Source: Archegozetes longisetosus
Taxonomy: Eukaryota > Arthropoda > Arachnida > Sarcoptiformes > Trhypochthoniidae
Assembly: GCA_018873245.2 (NCBI GenBank)
Contig: JAEMBT020000002.1
Location: forward strand, 5,720,001 to 5,784,000
Direction of reading: 5' to 3'
Length of the DNA: 64,000 bases
Each line of letters opens with the position of its first letter. Position 1 is the stretch's first letter. The translations under genes and the position numbers were made by a program. The notes under the pieces are model-generated. The model worked only from the letters and a program-made list of their open reading frames with translations, had not been told where the DNA came from and made no database searches. This document shows, piece after piece, positions 25,493-37,824 of this stretch.

Positions 25493-26216
25493 GTAAAAAC
25501 AGCTTTGTCTCATTCCTATTGATTACTTTTTTCTCAGTCCAGTAAAAATTCACGTTCTTTACATTTCCTGCATATAAAAACTGTAAAAATATCTTTCAAA
25601 TAATCTTCTTTTAGCTGAAATTAATTAACGTTTCTATGAATTTCTGAAGATTTTAAAATAATAATTTTCGTTGATTTAGAAGTGAAAATTCATTGTAACT
25701 GTCAATAGACATTTTTTCGTATAGTATTAGTTCAATTTAACGAACTTCAAGTCAGCGACAAAGCCCTTGGTCTTGGGTGCCTGTACTCCCCCAATCAAAC
25801 CTATCGCTAACTTAACGTAAAAGTCAGAAGTTTTGAATGTCAATTTTTATCAATTTGTTGTATTAATTGCTACAAAATCAAGTAAAACTAGGCTTTAATT
25901 CGAGTTTTAAACTATTACACAACAGGTTTTAATCGAAAAAGTACATATTTAATCAAAATCAATGCAATGTGCGTACCTTCACTCTGAATTTGAGATTTTG
26001 TGGGTCCAACTGGAGGCTTTCTAGACTAACTACTGCCTGAAGTTGCACTAAAAATGCTCTAAAAAGTGACTCAGGTTTAGTTGTAAATTACCATCTAAGA
26101 TGCCACTAGTTGCTATATTCATTGTTCAGATTTGTAGTTAGTTTATAATTAACTTTTCAATTAACTAAAACTCATTAAAATGACCACAAAACACCATCAG
26201 AAAAAATTGTTGAATT

Positions 26217-26311
26217 TCACGCGTTCTGCTTGAGTTGTGCAACAATTTTATTCCAGGAATAGATAGTTCTTCCACCAGAATGGACTTTATCTCGATCGTA
26301 TTGCTTGATAT
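26217..26311 (-). other. Possible orphan terminal exon
   Basis: After a TACTAG acceptor-like site, one frame reads about 30 residues with good coding character (KQYDRDKVHSGG, then YSWNKIVAQLKQNA) and ends in TGA. No upstream exon could be placed within 1.5 kb. It may be a gene fragment or the last exon of a gene with a long intron. The family is not recognised. Confidence 0.2.
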
Positions 26312-27877
26312 CTAGTAATGACTTGTTTTTTAAGAGAAGGATTCAATCATTTTTTAACTCTATCGTTTTGAAGCATTTAATATTTTGAAAGCAAAATTTT
26401 ACTGAGAAGCTTGGCGTTCAACAAACATTTATCACTTATATGATGAAACTTGGAGACGTTTAGAAAATAACTTAGCTTAGCAAAATTGCAGTCAAAGACA
26501 TATTTCTGAAAATTCCCAAATATAGCTAGTATTAAATAATTCAATAAATAAGTTTCAATGAAATAAGCAATGAAAGAGTCTAGAAATTTATGTTTAATAT
26601 GCGATAGTCTATAACCGATAGGTCACTAGATTAAATACCACAAATATAAGCTCTTTAATCAATCAATACAAGATTATTAACTACTATTAATTTCCTGTTC
26701 GCATTTTCAATGTTCTAGTATTTCAAATTATTTATTTATAAGAATGTATCGATAAAACTGGATATTTGCAGCTATGCATTTTATTCATAGGCGACTGAGC
26801 TGTAACTTCTTTAATGAAGATTGAGCTAGATAAATCAGAGCTTTTATATTAAGACTTTTCTAATATTTCTATTTGTTCATTGACTCGCTATTTGGATATA
26901 CAATAAAACCTGTCTAATTATTAATAGAACATGCAGTTAAGTGGTTTCTAGGGATGGATAAAAATTAAACCATGTTTTTACAGGTTTTTATGTTTTTAAA
27001 AAACACTCATGTGCATATTCTAGCTAGATAAGTTTGACTGTATTCATTCTAAAAATGACCCTTATTTATGCTGTATAATAAATGTCGTATGTGTTAACTT
27101 AACTTATTTGTTTTAATAGTATAATCTTGAGCTTTACCATCATTGCTAATGCGAGTGATAAGTTTCCCTGATTAGCCATCTTTCAAAAAAAAGCTTGTAC
27201 CTTTTAAGTTTTAATTTTAATTTGACTTGAATAAACTTTAGTTACACTTATTAGATTTTCTCTAATGAGTCAAATTTCAGAAGGCTGTCTGATTAAGCCT
27301 TGTTTATTCTTTACAAGTGCTGCAAGAATAATTGCATACATATTCACTGAAAATATTCTGCAAAAGCAATTAACAGAAAAAATCATTGTCAAACCGATAA
27401 AAATCTTTCAAATTGCTCAAAGTAGAATTGAATGAATGAAAAACATGAAGTTTTAGATCCTGTGTAGAAAATAACAAGGATTTAAAACTAGATTTCAGAC
27501 ACGGAATCGTAAGTAAGACAAACCACTGAATTGTTAGGCCAAACATCTGTTTCTCAAAGCCATGAAGTTTTTCTCGTTGTAAAATTTGTTTTGAAGATTT
27601 TGTTTAAAGTAACAGAAAATGAATGTTGACTTACATAATAAGGAACAGTATATTTAGCAGCAGATTATAGTAATATAAATAAGAATAATGTTCAGTGAAA
27701 TAGATTGACCTCATTTTTATTGGGAGTTCAACGAACCAACTAAAACAACTTTTTGGTTGCTCTATAAGTAAAAGCAATCTTTAAAGTTATTTTTCCAAAA
27801 AATATTGAATTAACATATATATTTTGCGCTAGTTTCTCAATAATTATCACTCATAATAGTTACTTACAAACAGCTTT

Positions 27878-27901
27878 GTTTTGTTTTGTTTTGTTTTGTT
27901 T
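27878..27901 (+). repeat. (TTTTG)n microsatellite
   Basis: About five uninterrupted TTTTG units. Confidence 0.8.
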
Positions 27902-28182
27902 CTTAAAAACTTGATCTAAAACTTGAATCAAGGGTTGAATTCACTGAATCGCTCAGATTTTATGAGCTATAGCTTAGTTAAAAAGCAATTTAGTTACTTT
28001 ACATAATATGTGATTAAACGAAGCTTTTATACATCAGAAGCTAAAATTGTATCAAAATTCTAATAAAAGTTTAACTAAAAATTCAATTAAAGCATAAAAC
28101 ATGAATAATTGATGAAAAGAAAAAATTCATATATAGTTTGGACAGAGTTAAACATATGATAAGATCTGTCGACATAAGACTT

Positions 28183-28605
28183 TTAGATTTTTCCAGTTTC
28201 GTGTGAAAATGATCTTCTAATTAGTTCCAACTGTTGCATACGTTTAATGAGAGCGGCGTAAGAGAAGGCACAGATGACAATAAAAATGGATAGTATGAAT
28301 GAAAAAACGTCTTCAGATGATAGCTCGGCCACCTCGAGAATCAGAGCTATGGTCATTAGTATTGCATAAGTTAAGGTTAGAGCGAAATGTGATTTCCAGG
28401 CGCCTACTATTCCAATACTGCAAAAGATGATAACCATTAAGCATGCGAACAGTAGCGCTCCATGGTTGTTCTTGAACTCTGCTTCGCCCAAGTCTTTGCC
28501 GGAGATCGCGAGGAATAGCGCCCCGATTATGATGAGCACATTCGATACAATGAGCACATATTTCAACACTTTGTAAATTGACTCTAAACTTATTAGATTA
28601 GACAT
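28183..28605 (-). CDS. Four-helix integral membrane protein, 140 aa
   Basis: Single exon. Four hydrophobic segments at about residues 14-34 (VLKYVLIVSNVLIIIGALFL), 48-69 (ALLFACLMVIIFCSIGIVGAW), 74-91 and 100-121 (FSFILSIFIVICAFSYAALI), with both ends short and probably cytoplasmic. The size and the small first loop recall tetraspan families, but the large Cys-containing loop of true tetraspanins (CCG motif) is missing, so it is not a standard tetraspanin. A TATA box lies about 110 bases upstream. Function is unknown. Short proteins of this layout are often found as lineage-specific families in arthropods, which is a general observation rather than a match. Confidence 0.68.
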   Translation of the reverse strand: MSNLISLESIYKVLKYVLIVSNVLIIIGALFLAISGKDLGEAEFKNNHGALLFACLMVIIFCSIGIVGAWKSHFALTLTYAILMTIALILEVAELSSEDVFSFILSIFIVICAFSYAALIKRMQQLELIRRSFSHETGKI

Positions 28606-28712
28606 ACTTTTTGGGCAAGAATCAAACGACCAACTGGTGAAAATTGAGACAACACTTGAGTAGGATCACTGATTGATATGAAGTATTAGTTTGCCATAAA
28701 CTTTCATTCAAA

Positions 28713-28719
28713 CTATATA
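28713..28719 (-). promoter_or_regulatory. TATA box of the four-helix membrane protein gene
   Basis: TATATAG on the minus strand, 108 bases upstream of the ATG; a start 30 bases downstream would leave a leader of about 75 bases. Confidence 0.5.
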
Positions 28720-28739
28720 TCGATTAACACGAGTTAGTG

Positions 28740-31700
28740 GTATTGTAATTGGAAATAACACTTTGAAAATGAATAGCAAAACGTACAGCAAAACGTATAT
28801 TATGAAATCAAATCTGACTAAAATAGGTTCGTTATCATCGAACAACTTTTCTGGTTTTTGAATGAAAGTGTTTCAACTTCTCTGAGTTTATGTTATCGAG
28901 AGAAATAGATGGTTTTAAGTGTTGACTTTTTTCTTTTGCCACATACAATCCTAAGGTGGAAAAATGAGTCAAATTTCGAGCAAAACCAGTTTACAAGATC
29001 GGCGATAGCTGATGACACACTCTGCAATTAGAGTGACGTAGTTATCCGACTGTGACCATTCTTATTATATCATATGTTTTCAGTTTTTACCCACCCTTCA
29101 GAGCAAACCTCCAGATTTAGTGAAACAGCCAGAGCCAGAGAGAAATAACCTTTGGATTTGGATTATGGAAATCGGCCATACTTCTGTTTATTTTCATTTT
29201 TTTCATAACTTCATAGTTTCATATGTTTCACTTTGCATTTGGTTTGAAGTTTTTCAACTTGAAAACCATTGTATTGACTGACAAAACTTTGACCCTATGT
29301 TCAAAACAGTACTATTTGTGACCAAATAATTACTAAACTGAACTCGAATAGAAAAGTTAAACTTGATATTCAACTAAAACAACATTATACACTGAAAGGT
29401 TTTCGCTCTGATTTCAATTTAATATCATATAATGAAATGCAAAATCAATTTATTTAAATTGCTATTTGTTTGAGATGTCGATTAATGAACGCAATAATTT
29501 TAGTTCAAGTTGCGGAGTGTTTTATTTTTATTTATTTATTATCAAGCTTTTAATACAATTTTATTTATTTTTCAAACTATTTTATTAATAAGTTTTTTAG
29601 ATAAGTTTTTACATGTTAGTTAACACATTTGAGGCACAAATGAAATCATGCTTTGCTTACATGATTAGTTATAAGCAAAAGCAAAAGTTGCTCTAAACTA
29701 AATATAGTTAAAAACCTTCAAATAACTCTTAATTCTCAGAATCTCTTTCAGAAGCTTTTCTAGTCTTCCACTCATTTATTACTGTTTAGCCTAATAGCAA
29801 ACGGATTAGAGATCAACAACCGTACAGTTAACTAAAAAAAACTTTACGGAAAACAATAGAAAATTAGGAAACGTCATATCAGAAGAGAGATTCTGATGGC
29901 ATATATCCTTAAAGTGAAGAAACACTGAAGTCTAAAACGCAATCAACTATTTTGCCACTTAAACAATATTCTGAAAACAATTTTGAAACTATTGTTTAAG
30001 TAAAGCTAATTTGGATCGCAGTTAAGCACGCTTTAACCTAATGACATTGACTTCAATTATACCTACTTAAATACTATAATGAAAACATATTAAAGCATAA
30101 CGATTGCTATCGTAATTAGACTTTGCAACCTTTTTTGAAGGCTGTCTTCACAAATAGTTTTTTTACCCAAATAATTCATATAATAACATGATATCTGAAC
30201 TTAAGGAGAATTCTTCCGCAAAAATTAGCAGCTTTGTAAAGGTTGTTATTTTTAGTAATCTTATTTTTTAAATTGAAGGACTTTTGCACGTAATCCAATA
30301 ATCGGCGCCCCTCGGTGTATGAGGAGCATTCAAGAAATTGATTTTTGATTGCACGTTTGTTAAACAATGTCATCTTTTCATGTTTGTATTTTTATCAGTC
30401 TACTCAGATAGCATTAAATCAGATTAAGTCCTTCTCTTTTAAGGTCTTTCTTACTAATTAATTCAAATGATAGGAAAATTTTAGCTCTTAATTCAATTTT
30501 GCCAATTAAAGGTAATTTTGCAAAACATTTGATGCAAAAAACTCAATTAAGTTTCATATTGATCAAGATTATGATCTGTTTGCTCTAAATTAACTATTGC
30601 ACGAAATAATTGCCCAGAGATTCATATGAAGGATTGTAGCTATGTCTTTAGCTTATTAAAATATTACTTCATTGCTTTAAAGTTTGAGCCATCATTTTAT
30701 TAATGCAACTGTCGGTAATTTGTTCAGTTATGCTAACATTTCAAAGCAATACCATTATTCAATACAAGTAGATAAACAATCAGTTTTCAGAGCAAATTTA
30801 CAAATATTTTGATAGATCTGCACAATTATTTAGAAAAATTATCTGCGGTTATTCGAAGGTTAATAGCAAGATAAATATTCGTAATATTCAATTAGTGCAA
30901 TTGCTATAATCTAATGTTCATTGTTGGTTTTGTGCTAATTTGAATGACTTCTCCATAAACATAATATATTACTTGTTCACTCTAAAAGATAACTCCTAAT
31001 CAATAATCTTGATTCAAATCAATTGTTTTAAGGTTAGTTTTAATTACTAAAACTGCATGCTTCACACTAAAACAGGTTGAACTTAGTTTCCAACTGATAA
31101 TTTAGAGTTTATTGGAAAACTTTTTAATCAACAACTTCATAGACTTGTACTTTTCAATGAAAGTATTGCTCAAGTTATAAAAAGGTTAGCAATCTAGAAG
31201 AATTCGTGACCTAAATCTGTGATTTATTTCAATTATAATCAAAGGCGAATCGATAAGAAATGATTTTCTGACAATATTCAAAATTTGTTCACTGAACTAA
31301 GTTTAAAAATTCTTTTTGACATCACTCACTAAGACAGAAATTTCAATGCTTTGGATTATCGTTCAACGAGAATAGAGATCATAGACTTTTAATTCGTTCA
31401 CGAACTTATTTGATTTTTTTTCAGATATTAATAACTTTATTACGATGAACATAAGAAGTAAAAAACTAAAAATCTCTCTCACGTTATCTTCGATGAGAAC
31501 ATTTTTTACTTCTCAACACTTGAATAGATATTGGTTTATTCAGATTTGAGTTCTCGCATAAATTTTCAATTTTTATTGCCTCAATAGATATATTTTTCTA
31601 GACTGATAATAGTGTGTGAAGTTTAATGTTAATTACAAAATAGTTGATTACCAAATAGCGAGTCATTTCTCACATATTATTCAGTATTATATTGTTATTG

Positions 31701-33450
31701 CTTATAAACATGTTTATGACTCACTACTTCTTATGCACTATTGATTTTAGAATTCAAACTTAAGGACAAAACCGGAAATTGAAGAAAGTCCACAATTTAA
31801 CTGGGCAATGTGCCTAAGCAAGTTTGATAAATTTAATTTCGATAATTAAGAAATTAAAGTTTAAGTTTTAATTGAATTAATGCACGATCTCTTCAGTCAT
31901 TGAACAGAAACACGTGAATGCATAAAAACAATTTTGATAGTATTCTCAGAATAAAGCTATGAAAAAGTTGAAAGCAGGAATCAATTTCTAACCCCGAAGA
32001 CAATGATTAACTGATAAGGTGCTAACAATACAAATATTGGATAGCGTGATGAGGTTTCATGGTCTATTGAAATCCATTGAATGCAACGCTACTAATGGAA
32101 GTGACATGCTTCAAATTAAGTTGATTCACTATCAAATCTTTTAATAATTGTTAGATGAAATATAAATTAAAGTCATAAAACTTTCGCGGACTAATTATTA
32201 TAATAAACCATAAACCATAAACTTGAGGTTTATTTGGTTACAGCTCGTGCACAAGGCAGGGCTTGAACTTGAACACAGTAATACCTCAATACAGTGAAAT
32301 CTCCTTTTAATCAATGCGAACTACAAGCCCCAGTGCTCACTATGTAGAGATTGAGTTCAAATGGACTTGACTGTACTTTTGACTTCACTAAACAAGTCAT
32401 TAGAAGTATGTATTGTCTAATACTGCAGTTCGGACTATGGTTCAAATGTTGAGATTCAGTTTGGATCATATATAATTGACCTAAGTTCGAAAATGCTTCA
32501 AAATGGGCTTTTGCATAGCATTTGAGTGAATTCTTCCTCTATGTTGACTTGAAAACCTTTTATTTGAAGGATCTAAAAGATTAAATGACTCATTAAAACT
32601 CAATGATCTAAGTGAAACTAACAAAAATGAATACAAACTCCAACATTATAAATATTAAACTTTAAGTTCAATCTAATAGTTGAAAGCATTAATACAAACA
32701 CTGTTTGATTTATTATTTTTGAAAAAGTGCCAATGCATTTTTAAAAAGCAAATTTAGTCTTATCAGCATAGCACGGAAAATTTGAGATTGTTTTTAAGTT
32801 TTGAGGCATTCCCCCTTATAAATTAAACTTTGATTTATTTTAAAAATTTTACTGATCAGTGTTTTTATATGAGCTAGAAGTTCAAAGTATATTCATTGCT
32901 GATATGACTAAACAAAAGTTTGTTTACATAAATATTATATCTGTTTAAAAAAACTAATTCTAGTAATTTAAATGTCTCCAAATTGCAATAATAGATTAAA
33001 ATTTGTTAACTGATCAAAGACATAGTTTAACAAGCGCAAACACTGAAAAATTCATTGCTATTCAGTTAAATTCATTTTTAAATAGCTTATGATTCATAAT
33101 TTTTCCATTATGCATGTAATAGTTTATATTTATCAGACACGTAAAAGTTTGATTAATTATTGTTTTAGTAGATAAAAAAGTTGGGGTATGTCTCAAACCT
33201 TAAAAGAGAATCTTAGATTTTCCGCACTGTGACTATCAGAAAACTGATTCGATGGTAATCGACACTAGTAATAACTTACTTGTAATAAGTAATTACTGAA
33301 GGGTTGGTGTCAATTTGGCAGAATAGCATTTTATAGTCAGTTTAGCCGAAACAGGTTAAAATCAATTTTACAACTCATTTTCTCATCCCTAAACCTTAGA
33401 GTTTGTCACTTCGTTCATACTTATCAAAGTAAAATAAAAAAAATTTGATA
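28740..33450. other. Gene-poor AT-rich spacer
   Basis: 4.7 kb without a supported gene. The only open frames are short and AT-rich (for example 30176-30373 on the minus strand). A CAGTAATACCTC motif near 32276 resembles the ends of the pogo/Tigger-like repeats elsewhere in the window, but a clean partner end was not found. Confidence 0.5.
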
Positions 33451-33458
33451 GTAATCAT

Positions 33459-33693
33459 CAGTGCCGTAACTACATAGGGGCTAAGGGAGCTATAGCCTCA
33501 CCAGAGATTTTCAGAAAATTGCGTGCAAACATGTTTGAGTAGTGAAACAATCGATTAGTTGGCAATCTTTTAAAACCGTGAAAAACTTGAATACTTTTCA
33601 AACATCTTACTGTAGAAACATCATAAAACCTTTTCACCACGAGTAAAAAACCTAGTCTTAGCCCCACCAGAGTTCAAATTGGTTACAGTACTG
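33459..33693. mobile_element. Short hAT-like MITE, 235 bases
   Basis: The left end CAGTGCCGTAAC and right end (reverse complement CAGTACTGTAAC) form a TIR with two mismatches. Flanks are GTAATCAT (33451-33458) and GTGATCAT (33694-33701), an 8-base target duplication with one difference. Inside, GGGGCTAAGG near the left and the inverse CTTAGCCCC near the right give a second inverted block. The TIR start CAGTG-CGTAAC and the 8-base duplication fit hAT MITEs. Confidence 0.7.
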
Positions 33694-34680
33694 GTGATCA
33701 TCAGATTTAGATAAAAGCTTAAGCACCAATAGTCAATAGAAAATAACGATACTAAAAACATTTGGTTGAATATTAGATTTTCCTCATTCATTTCCATTAA
33801 TATTTGAGCTCGATCTCGAAATTTTTAAAAATATAACTTTTGAGTTATTAATAGAGTTATGAAAATATTTAACCATACTTTTCGAATAGTTGAATAAGAT
33901 TTTTAGCTTTTATATTTACTAATTTGGCTCAACAACTCCTATTTACAGCATATTGTTTTAAAAACTTTCAGAATTTATTACATCAATAATGAATATTTTT
34001 TACGTAGAACATGAAGTGTGTACTCGAAGCTTATTCCTAGAACATCTCGAGTTGTTCGCAATAACATTGAAAAATAGAGAGGGTTTTTAAAATCTAAACT
34101 GAGAATGGGAAAACAGAGAAATTGAACTTTTGGGCTAAACTGACTTATTAAAATACCATTCTGCAAAACTGATTTCTGTGAAACTGATTTCTGCGAAACT
34201 GACTTCTACGTTAATGAAAAGCTTTAAATTTCATTTAGGCAGTTAATCGGTTCATAATATACAATCATAAAAAAAACTTTCTTAAATCAATATTGAGACT
34301 GAACTCATACATTTCAATTGGAGTTAACTAAAATATAGAAAAAAAATTATAATTTTCTTAGAAACACGACTCAATAAAGTAAATTCATTTCTAAAATATA
34401 GCATAATTAATTTTTCAGGACTTGAAAAGTTCACGTCGCAAAGTGACTTATTATGAAAAATAATAAACCTTACTGAGAACAATTGTGACTAAAATGGACT
34501 TTTTACTCTGAAATGCAAGATTTCTCAAATTATTTGATTAAGTCCTAATGTAAATTAAACTTAAATTTACAATTGAATTACTTTTTAATAGGCTTACACG
34601 AGTCTCAAGGTATGAGGTACTGTAATAAAATGCTTGAAAATCGGTCGATTTTTATAAAGTTTTTCCATTTAAAAGGTGTA

Positions 34681-36104
34681 CAGACAAGGAGTTTAATTCC
34701 TTGCACTTGAAGTTTTAGTAAAATGATAGAGATTACGATTTTGTTTGCTTTTAGACAAAACTTGATTTCACATTTTAAAAACTATGAATAATTTAACAAT
34801 ATTAGATGCATTAGTTCACAGTTAACACGTTAATACACAAAACAACAAAAAATAAGTGTATTTTGTAACAAAATTATATTATTTGTAAAATAATGATGGA
34901 ATTTGCGGCAAATATTTACTGGAAAAATGGACAGCCTATCGACGAAATAGAACGTAATTTGATATTATTATTCCATGGACAAAATTATAGCGATCAAGAT
35001 ATAGCCCGAACGATAGGAAGAGACGCAAGAACAATTAAAAGTTGGCTTCATAAATTTCACACAACTAAAAAAATGCATGCGGGCAAAAGTAATGGATGTC
35101 CGCGTAAAACAACTCGAGCTCAAGATTTAGATGTTGTTATTGCCGCAAATGCCAATCCCTTTAGGACACGATTAGAAATACAAAGAGCGTCTCATGTTAA
35201 TTTGCACGTAAATACAATTTCAAAGTGGCTCAAAGAAAACAGTATGTTTTGTAGGGTTTCCAGAAACAAAGAGTCGTTGAGTGCGGGACATAAGGCGGCG
35301 CGAGTGCAGATTTTTCAGAAAATTTTGCGAACTTCAATGAATGGCATAACACTGTGTTTGTAGATGGGGAGACGTCTCAAACTGGTCACGCGGTTTGAAC
35401 ATTAGTTTGGAGACCAACTGGATTACATACTGCATATCAAAAGCAATATATAACACCTAAAGCACAATCTGGTCGTAAGTCTGTATCTGTTTTTGGTATT
35501 ATGTCTGCGCGAGGTTTGGGTCCACTTGTAAGAATTAATGGAAGGTTTGATAGCAAGAAATACATAGACATACTAAATAACACATTTTTATCTTATATAG
35601 AAGACGCGTTCCCCACTGAGAACTTTTACTACTATCAGGACAATAGTCCTATTCATAGGTCCCGGATAGTAACACAATGGTTAGACAGAAATCTTATTCC
35701 TGGACAGTTAGTCGGACCTCCTTCCAAACACCTGATATTAACCCCATTGAAAATATATGGAGGATGCAGAAAATTAGTCGCCGACAGCAGTTTATATGAT
35801 AGCGAAGACAAGTTATGGCTATCGATAGCTGACGCCTGGAATGACACCAGAGATAGAGATAATGATAATATTCTCTGGATAAATTTAGTTAATTCAGTGC
35901 CTAGAAAATTTCAATTAGTTAGAGAAGCCAATGGTGAACACACAAAGTATTGATATATTGTATTTTTCATATTTTGCAACTATAAACAATTATGAATTTT
36001 TTAGTCTCTTTTCTTAAATTTTGTAATTTCAATAAAACAAATAATAGACTACTTATCTATTTTTCATTAATAGTCCAAATGCAAGGAATTAAGTGCCTTA
36101 TCTG
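34681..36104 (+). mobile_element. Tc1/mariner element with recognisable ends
   Basis: The element lies between two TA dinucleotides (34679-34680 and 36105-36106), the Tc1/mariner target duplication. The ends are inverse copies of about 40 bases: left CAGACAAGGAGTTTAATTCC, right (reverse complement) CAGATAAGGCACTTAATTCC, continuing with CTTGCACTTG / CTTGCATTTG. The length, 1,424 bases, fits a full Tc1-type element. It holds one transposase gene on the plus strand, which is broken. Confidence 0.88.
34893..35953 (+). pseudogene. Tc1-type transposase, broken by frameshifts and a stop
   Basis: DD(E/D) transposase of the IS630-Tc1-mariner group. The N-terminal half (34893 to about 35320) is open: an HTH region (YSDQDIARTIGRDARTIKSW), a GCPRKTT linker like the GRPRKTT of Tc1 proteins, and a second HTH. 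The frame then shifts near 35320 in an AAAATTTT run, the first catalytic region (VFVDGET) is read in another frame, and a TGA interrupts at about 35396. The second catalytic Asp is seen in YYQDNSPIHRSR. The third, PDINPIENIW, lies in a shifted frame between about 35725 and 35770, after which the frame returns and ends in GEHTKY, the usual Tc1 C-terminus. All three catalytic blocks are recognisable but not in one frame, so the copy is inactive. Confidence 0.88.
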
Positions 36105-36668
36105 TACATGCATAAACAAATGTCGGAGTACTCCATATCTTCAATTTAGTTTTATATTTCACTCAGTTTTCTAATGTATAAATTTGGGAATTTCGAGAGT
36201 CGGGACTCGAAAAATTTCTCGATTGAGAGTAAGAAACTTTCGAAAATATCTATTTCTAACACTTGAATATCTAAAAACTCTATTCGACTACTTGCTACTC
36301 ATTAAAAATAGCCTTTTCGCTAGTTCAAATTTTGGGAATCTCGAGAAGTGACATCCTTTCAAGAGTTGTCAATCTCGTGTTGACTTTCAAAAATATCATC
36401 CTCTAGTTATATACATTGCTATCAAGTTATTGGATAGCAATAAATCTAAAAGTATCATAAGTTTATGACAAAGGCCTAATCCGATATCATAACAGAAAAT
36501 CTCTTAAATAAAATTTACTAAATTTGCAAATATTTATTCAATCATAATAACAATAACTAATTCTCTAATTGCTGACTAATAACAAATTTGAAGTACAGAC
36601 TCAAACAGTGGTGACTATCGAAAAATAAGCTATGGATTAATTAAAATAATTTACAAATCAATTAAGAT

Positions 36669-36953
36669 CTATTTCTGTTTTCTTCTGATTTCTTCTTTTG
36701 CATTCTCCAATTCATTCCGAAATTGTTGAGACAGTCGTTTACTAAACTGCGTCAAACGATTACTGTTTTGCTTGAAGTCATCTAAAAGTTGCTGTTTAAG
36801 TCTATTGTCTTCAATAGATTGCCTGCCGCGATGTATGACATAAGAGGCCAGTTGTGCAGCTCTTCGTATTGGATATGACTCTGACAAACGATTTATTACT
36901 TGTTCGTTACTAATAAATCCATAAATAATACGATAAAATATACGGAAAACCAT
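36669..36953 (-). CDS. NCBP2AS2: NCBP2AS2-like small protein
   Basis: 94 aa in one exon. The N-terminal third holds RLSESYPIRRAAQLASY, which matches the conserved core RLSESRPIRRAAQL of the animal protein NCBP2AS2. The size (about 95-100 aa) and the position of the motif after a short hydrophobic start (MVFRIFYRIIYGF) also agree. The C-terminal half is a charged helix (FRNELENAKEEIRRKQ) that may be a coiled coil. The molecular role of the family is poorly defined. In vertebrates the gene lies head-to-head with NCBP2; here the divergent neighbour 870 bases away is a different, unrecognised protein. Confidence 0.8.
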   Translation of the reverse strand: MVFRIFYRIIYGFISNEQVINRLSESYPIRRAAQLASYVIHRGRQSIEDNRLKQQLLDDFKQNSNRLTQFSKRLSQQFRNELENAKEEIRRKQK

Positions 36954-37193
36954 TTTTCCAATTTATTTATGACTTCAAAAGTTGGCTATTTTCGTTTCGT
37001 AAGCAAATCATTTCGTCAGAATATTTTACACGTTATCTTAAACTTGGGTTATTTGCATTTGGGATTTGGCACCTTTTGGCACTCATTGAGTCAATTGACT
37101 TAATGTGTGATGAAGCTGCATGTATAGATACTAAAATAGAACTTGATTTGAATGGCTTCTTAATATTTGTGAGACTTGCTTAAAGTCATATGC

Positions 37194-37471
37194 TAAGTGT
37201 TTCGCAAAAATGTAGTATTTAAGAAGTATATGGTTACCATTGAGGATTCCCCTTTGACTAGCGCACTAGCGCACCACCATTACCCTTACCTAACTTAACT
37301 AGTTAACTTAATTATTGCAATAACAGTGTATTAAAGTGGTTATTAGGTTAGGTTAGAGGAATAGCGCACTATTTTGCTAAGCTTCAGAGGAACTTTCTTG
37401 GCAACCACATACCTCTCTAATATCGATTCTAATTCAAAATACATTTAGTATTGGATGCGAAACACTCATAA
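37194..37471. mobile_element. Palindromic element family C, copy 1
   Basis: Outer ends AAGTGTTTCGCA and (reverse complement) GAGTGTTTCGCA, followed by a second matching block TATATGGTTACC / TATGTGGTTGCC and a CTAGCGCAC / AGTGCGCTA block near the centre. It occupies part of the spacer between the NCBP2AS2-like gene and its divergent neighbour. The inner halves resemble the element at about 47108-47332 (shared TGTGGTTACC, GGTTAGGTTA, GGAATAG-G-ACTA). Confidence 0.6.
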
Positions 37472-37824
37472 CTCAGTGCTTAAAACTATGAAAGCAAACG
37501 TTTTGTTATTCCCATAGTAGATGACACTACAGTTTGTAATATTTAACTTAATTCAATGATTAAGCATTTGAATTAAGTGAAAATAAATTTCGATAACACT
37601 TTAATCGACTTTCTGTTCTCAGGTTCAATATTTAAAAAGTATTTTACTCGTCATTTTTAAATAAACACTAATTTGAATTTAAATGAGTTTAGTTTCGATA
37701 ACTACTTTTCATATTAAGAAATTTATTCAAACGTACTTTATGGATTATTATACGTTTCTCAAAGTGGCGCCAAATTAATACAAACAACAAAATATTTGAA
37801 TTGTCAATTAAATTAATAATTACG

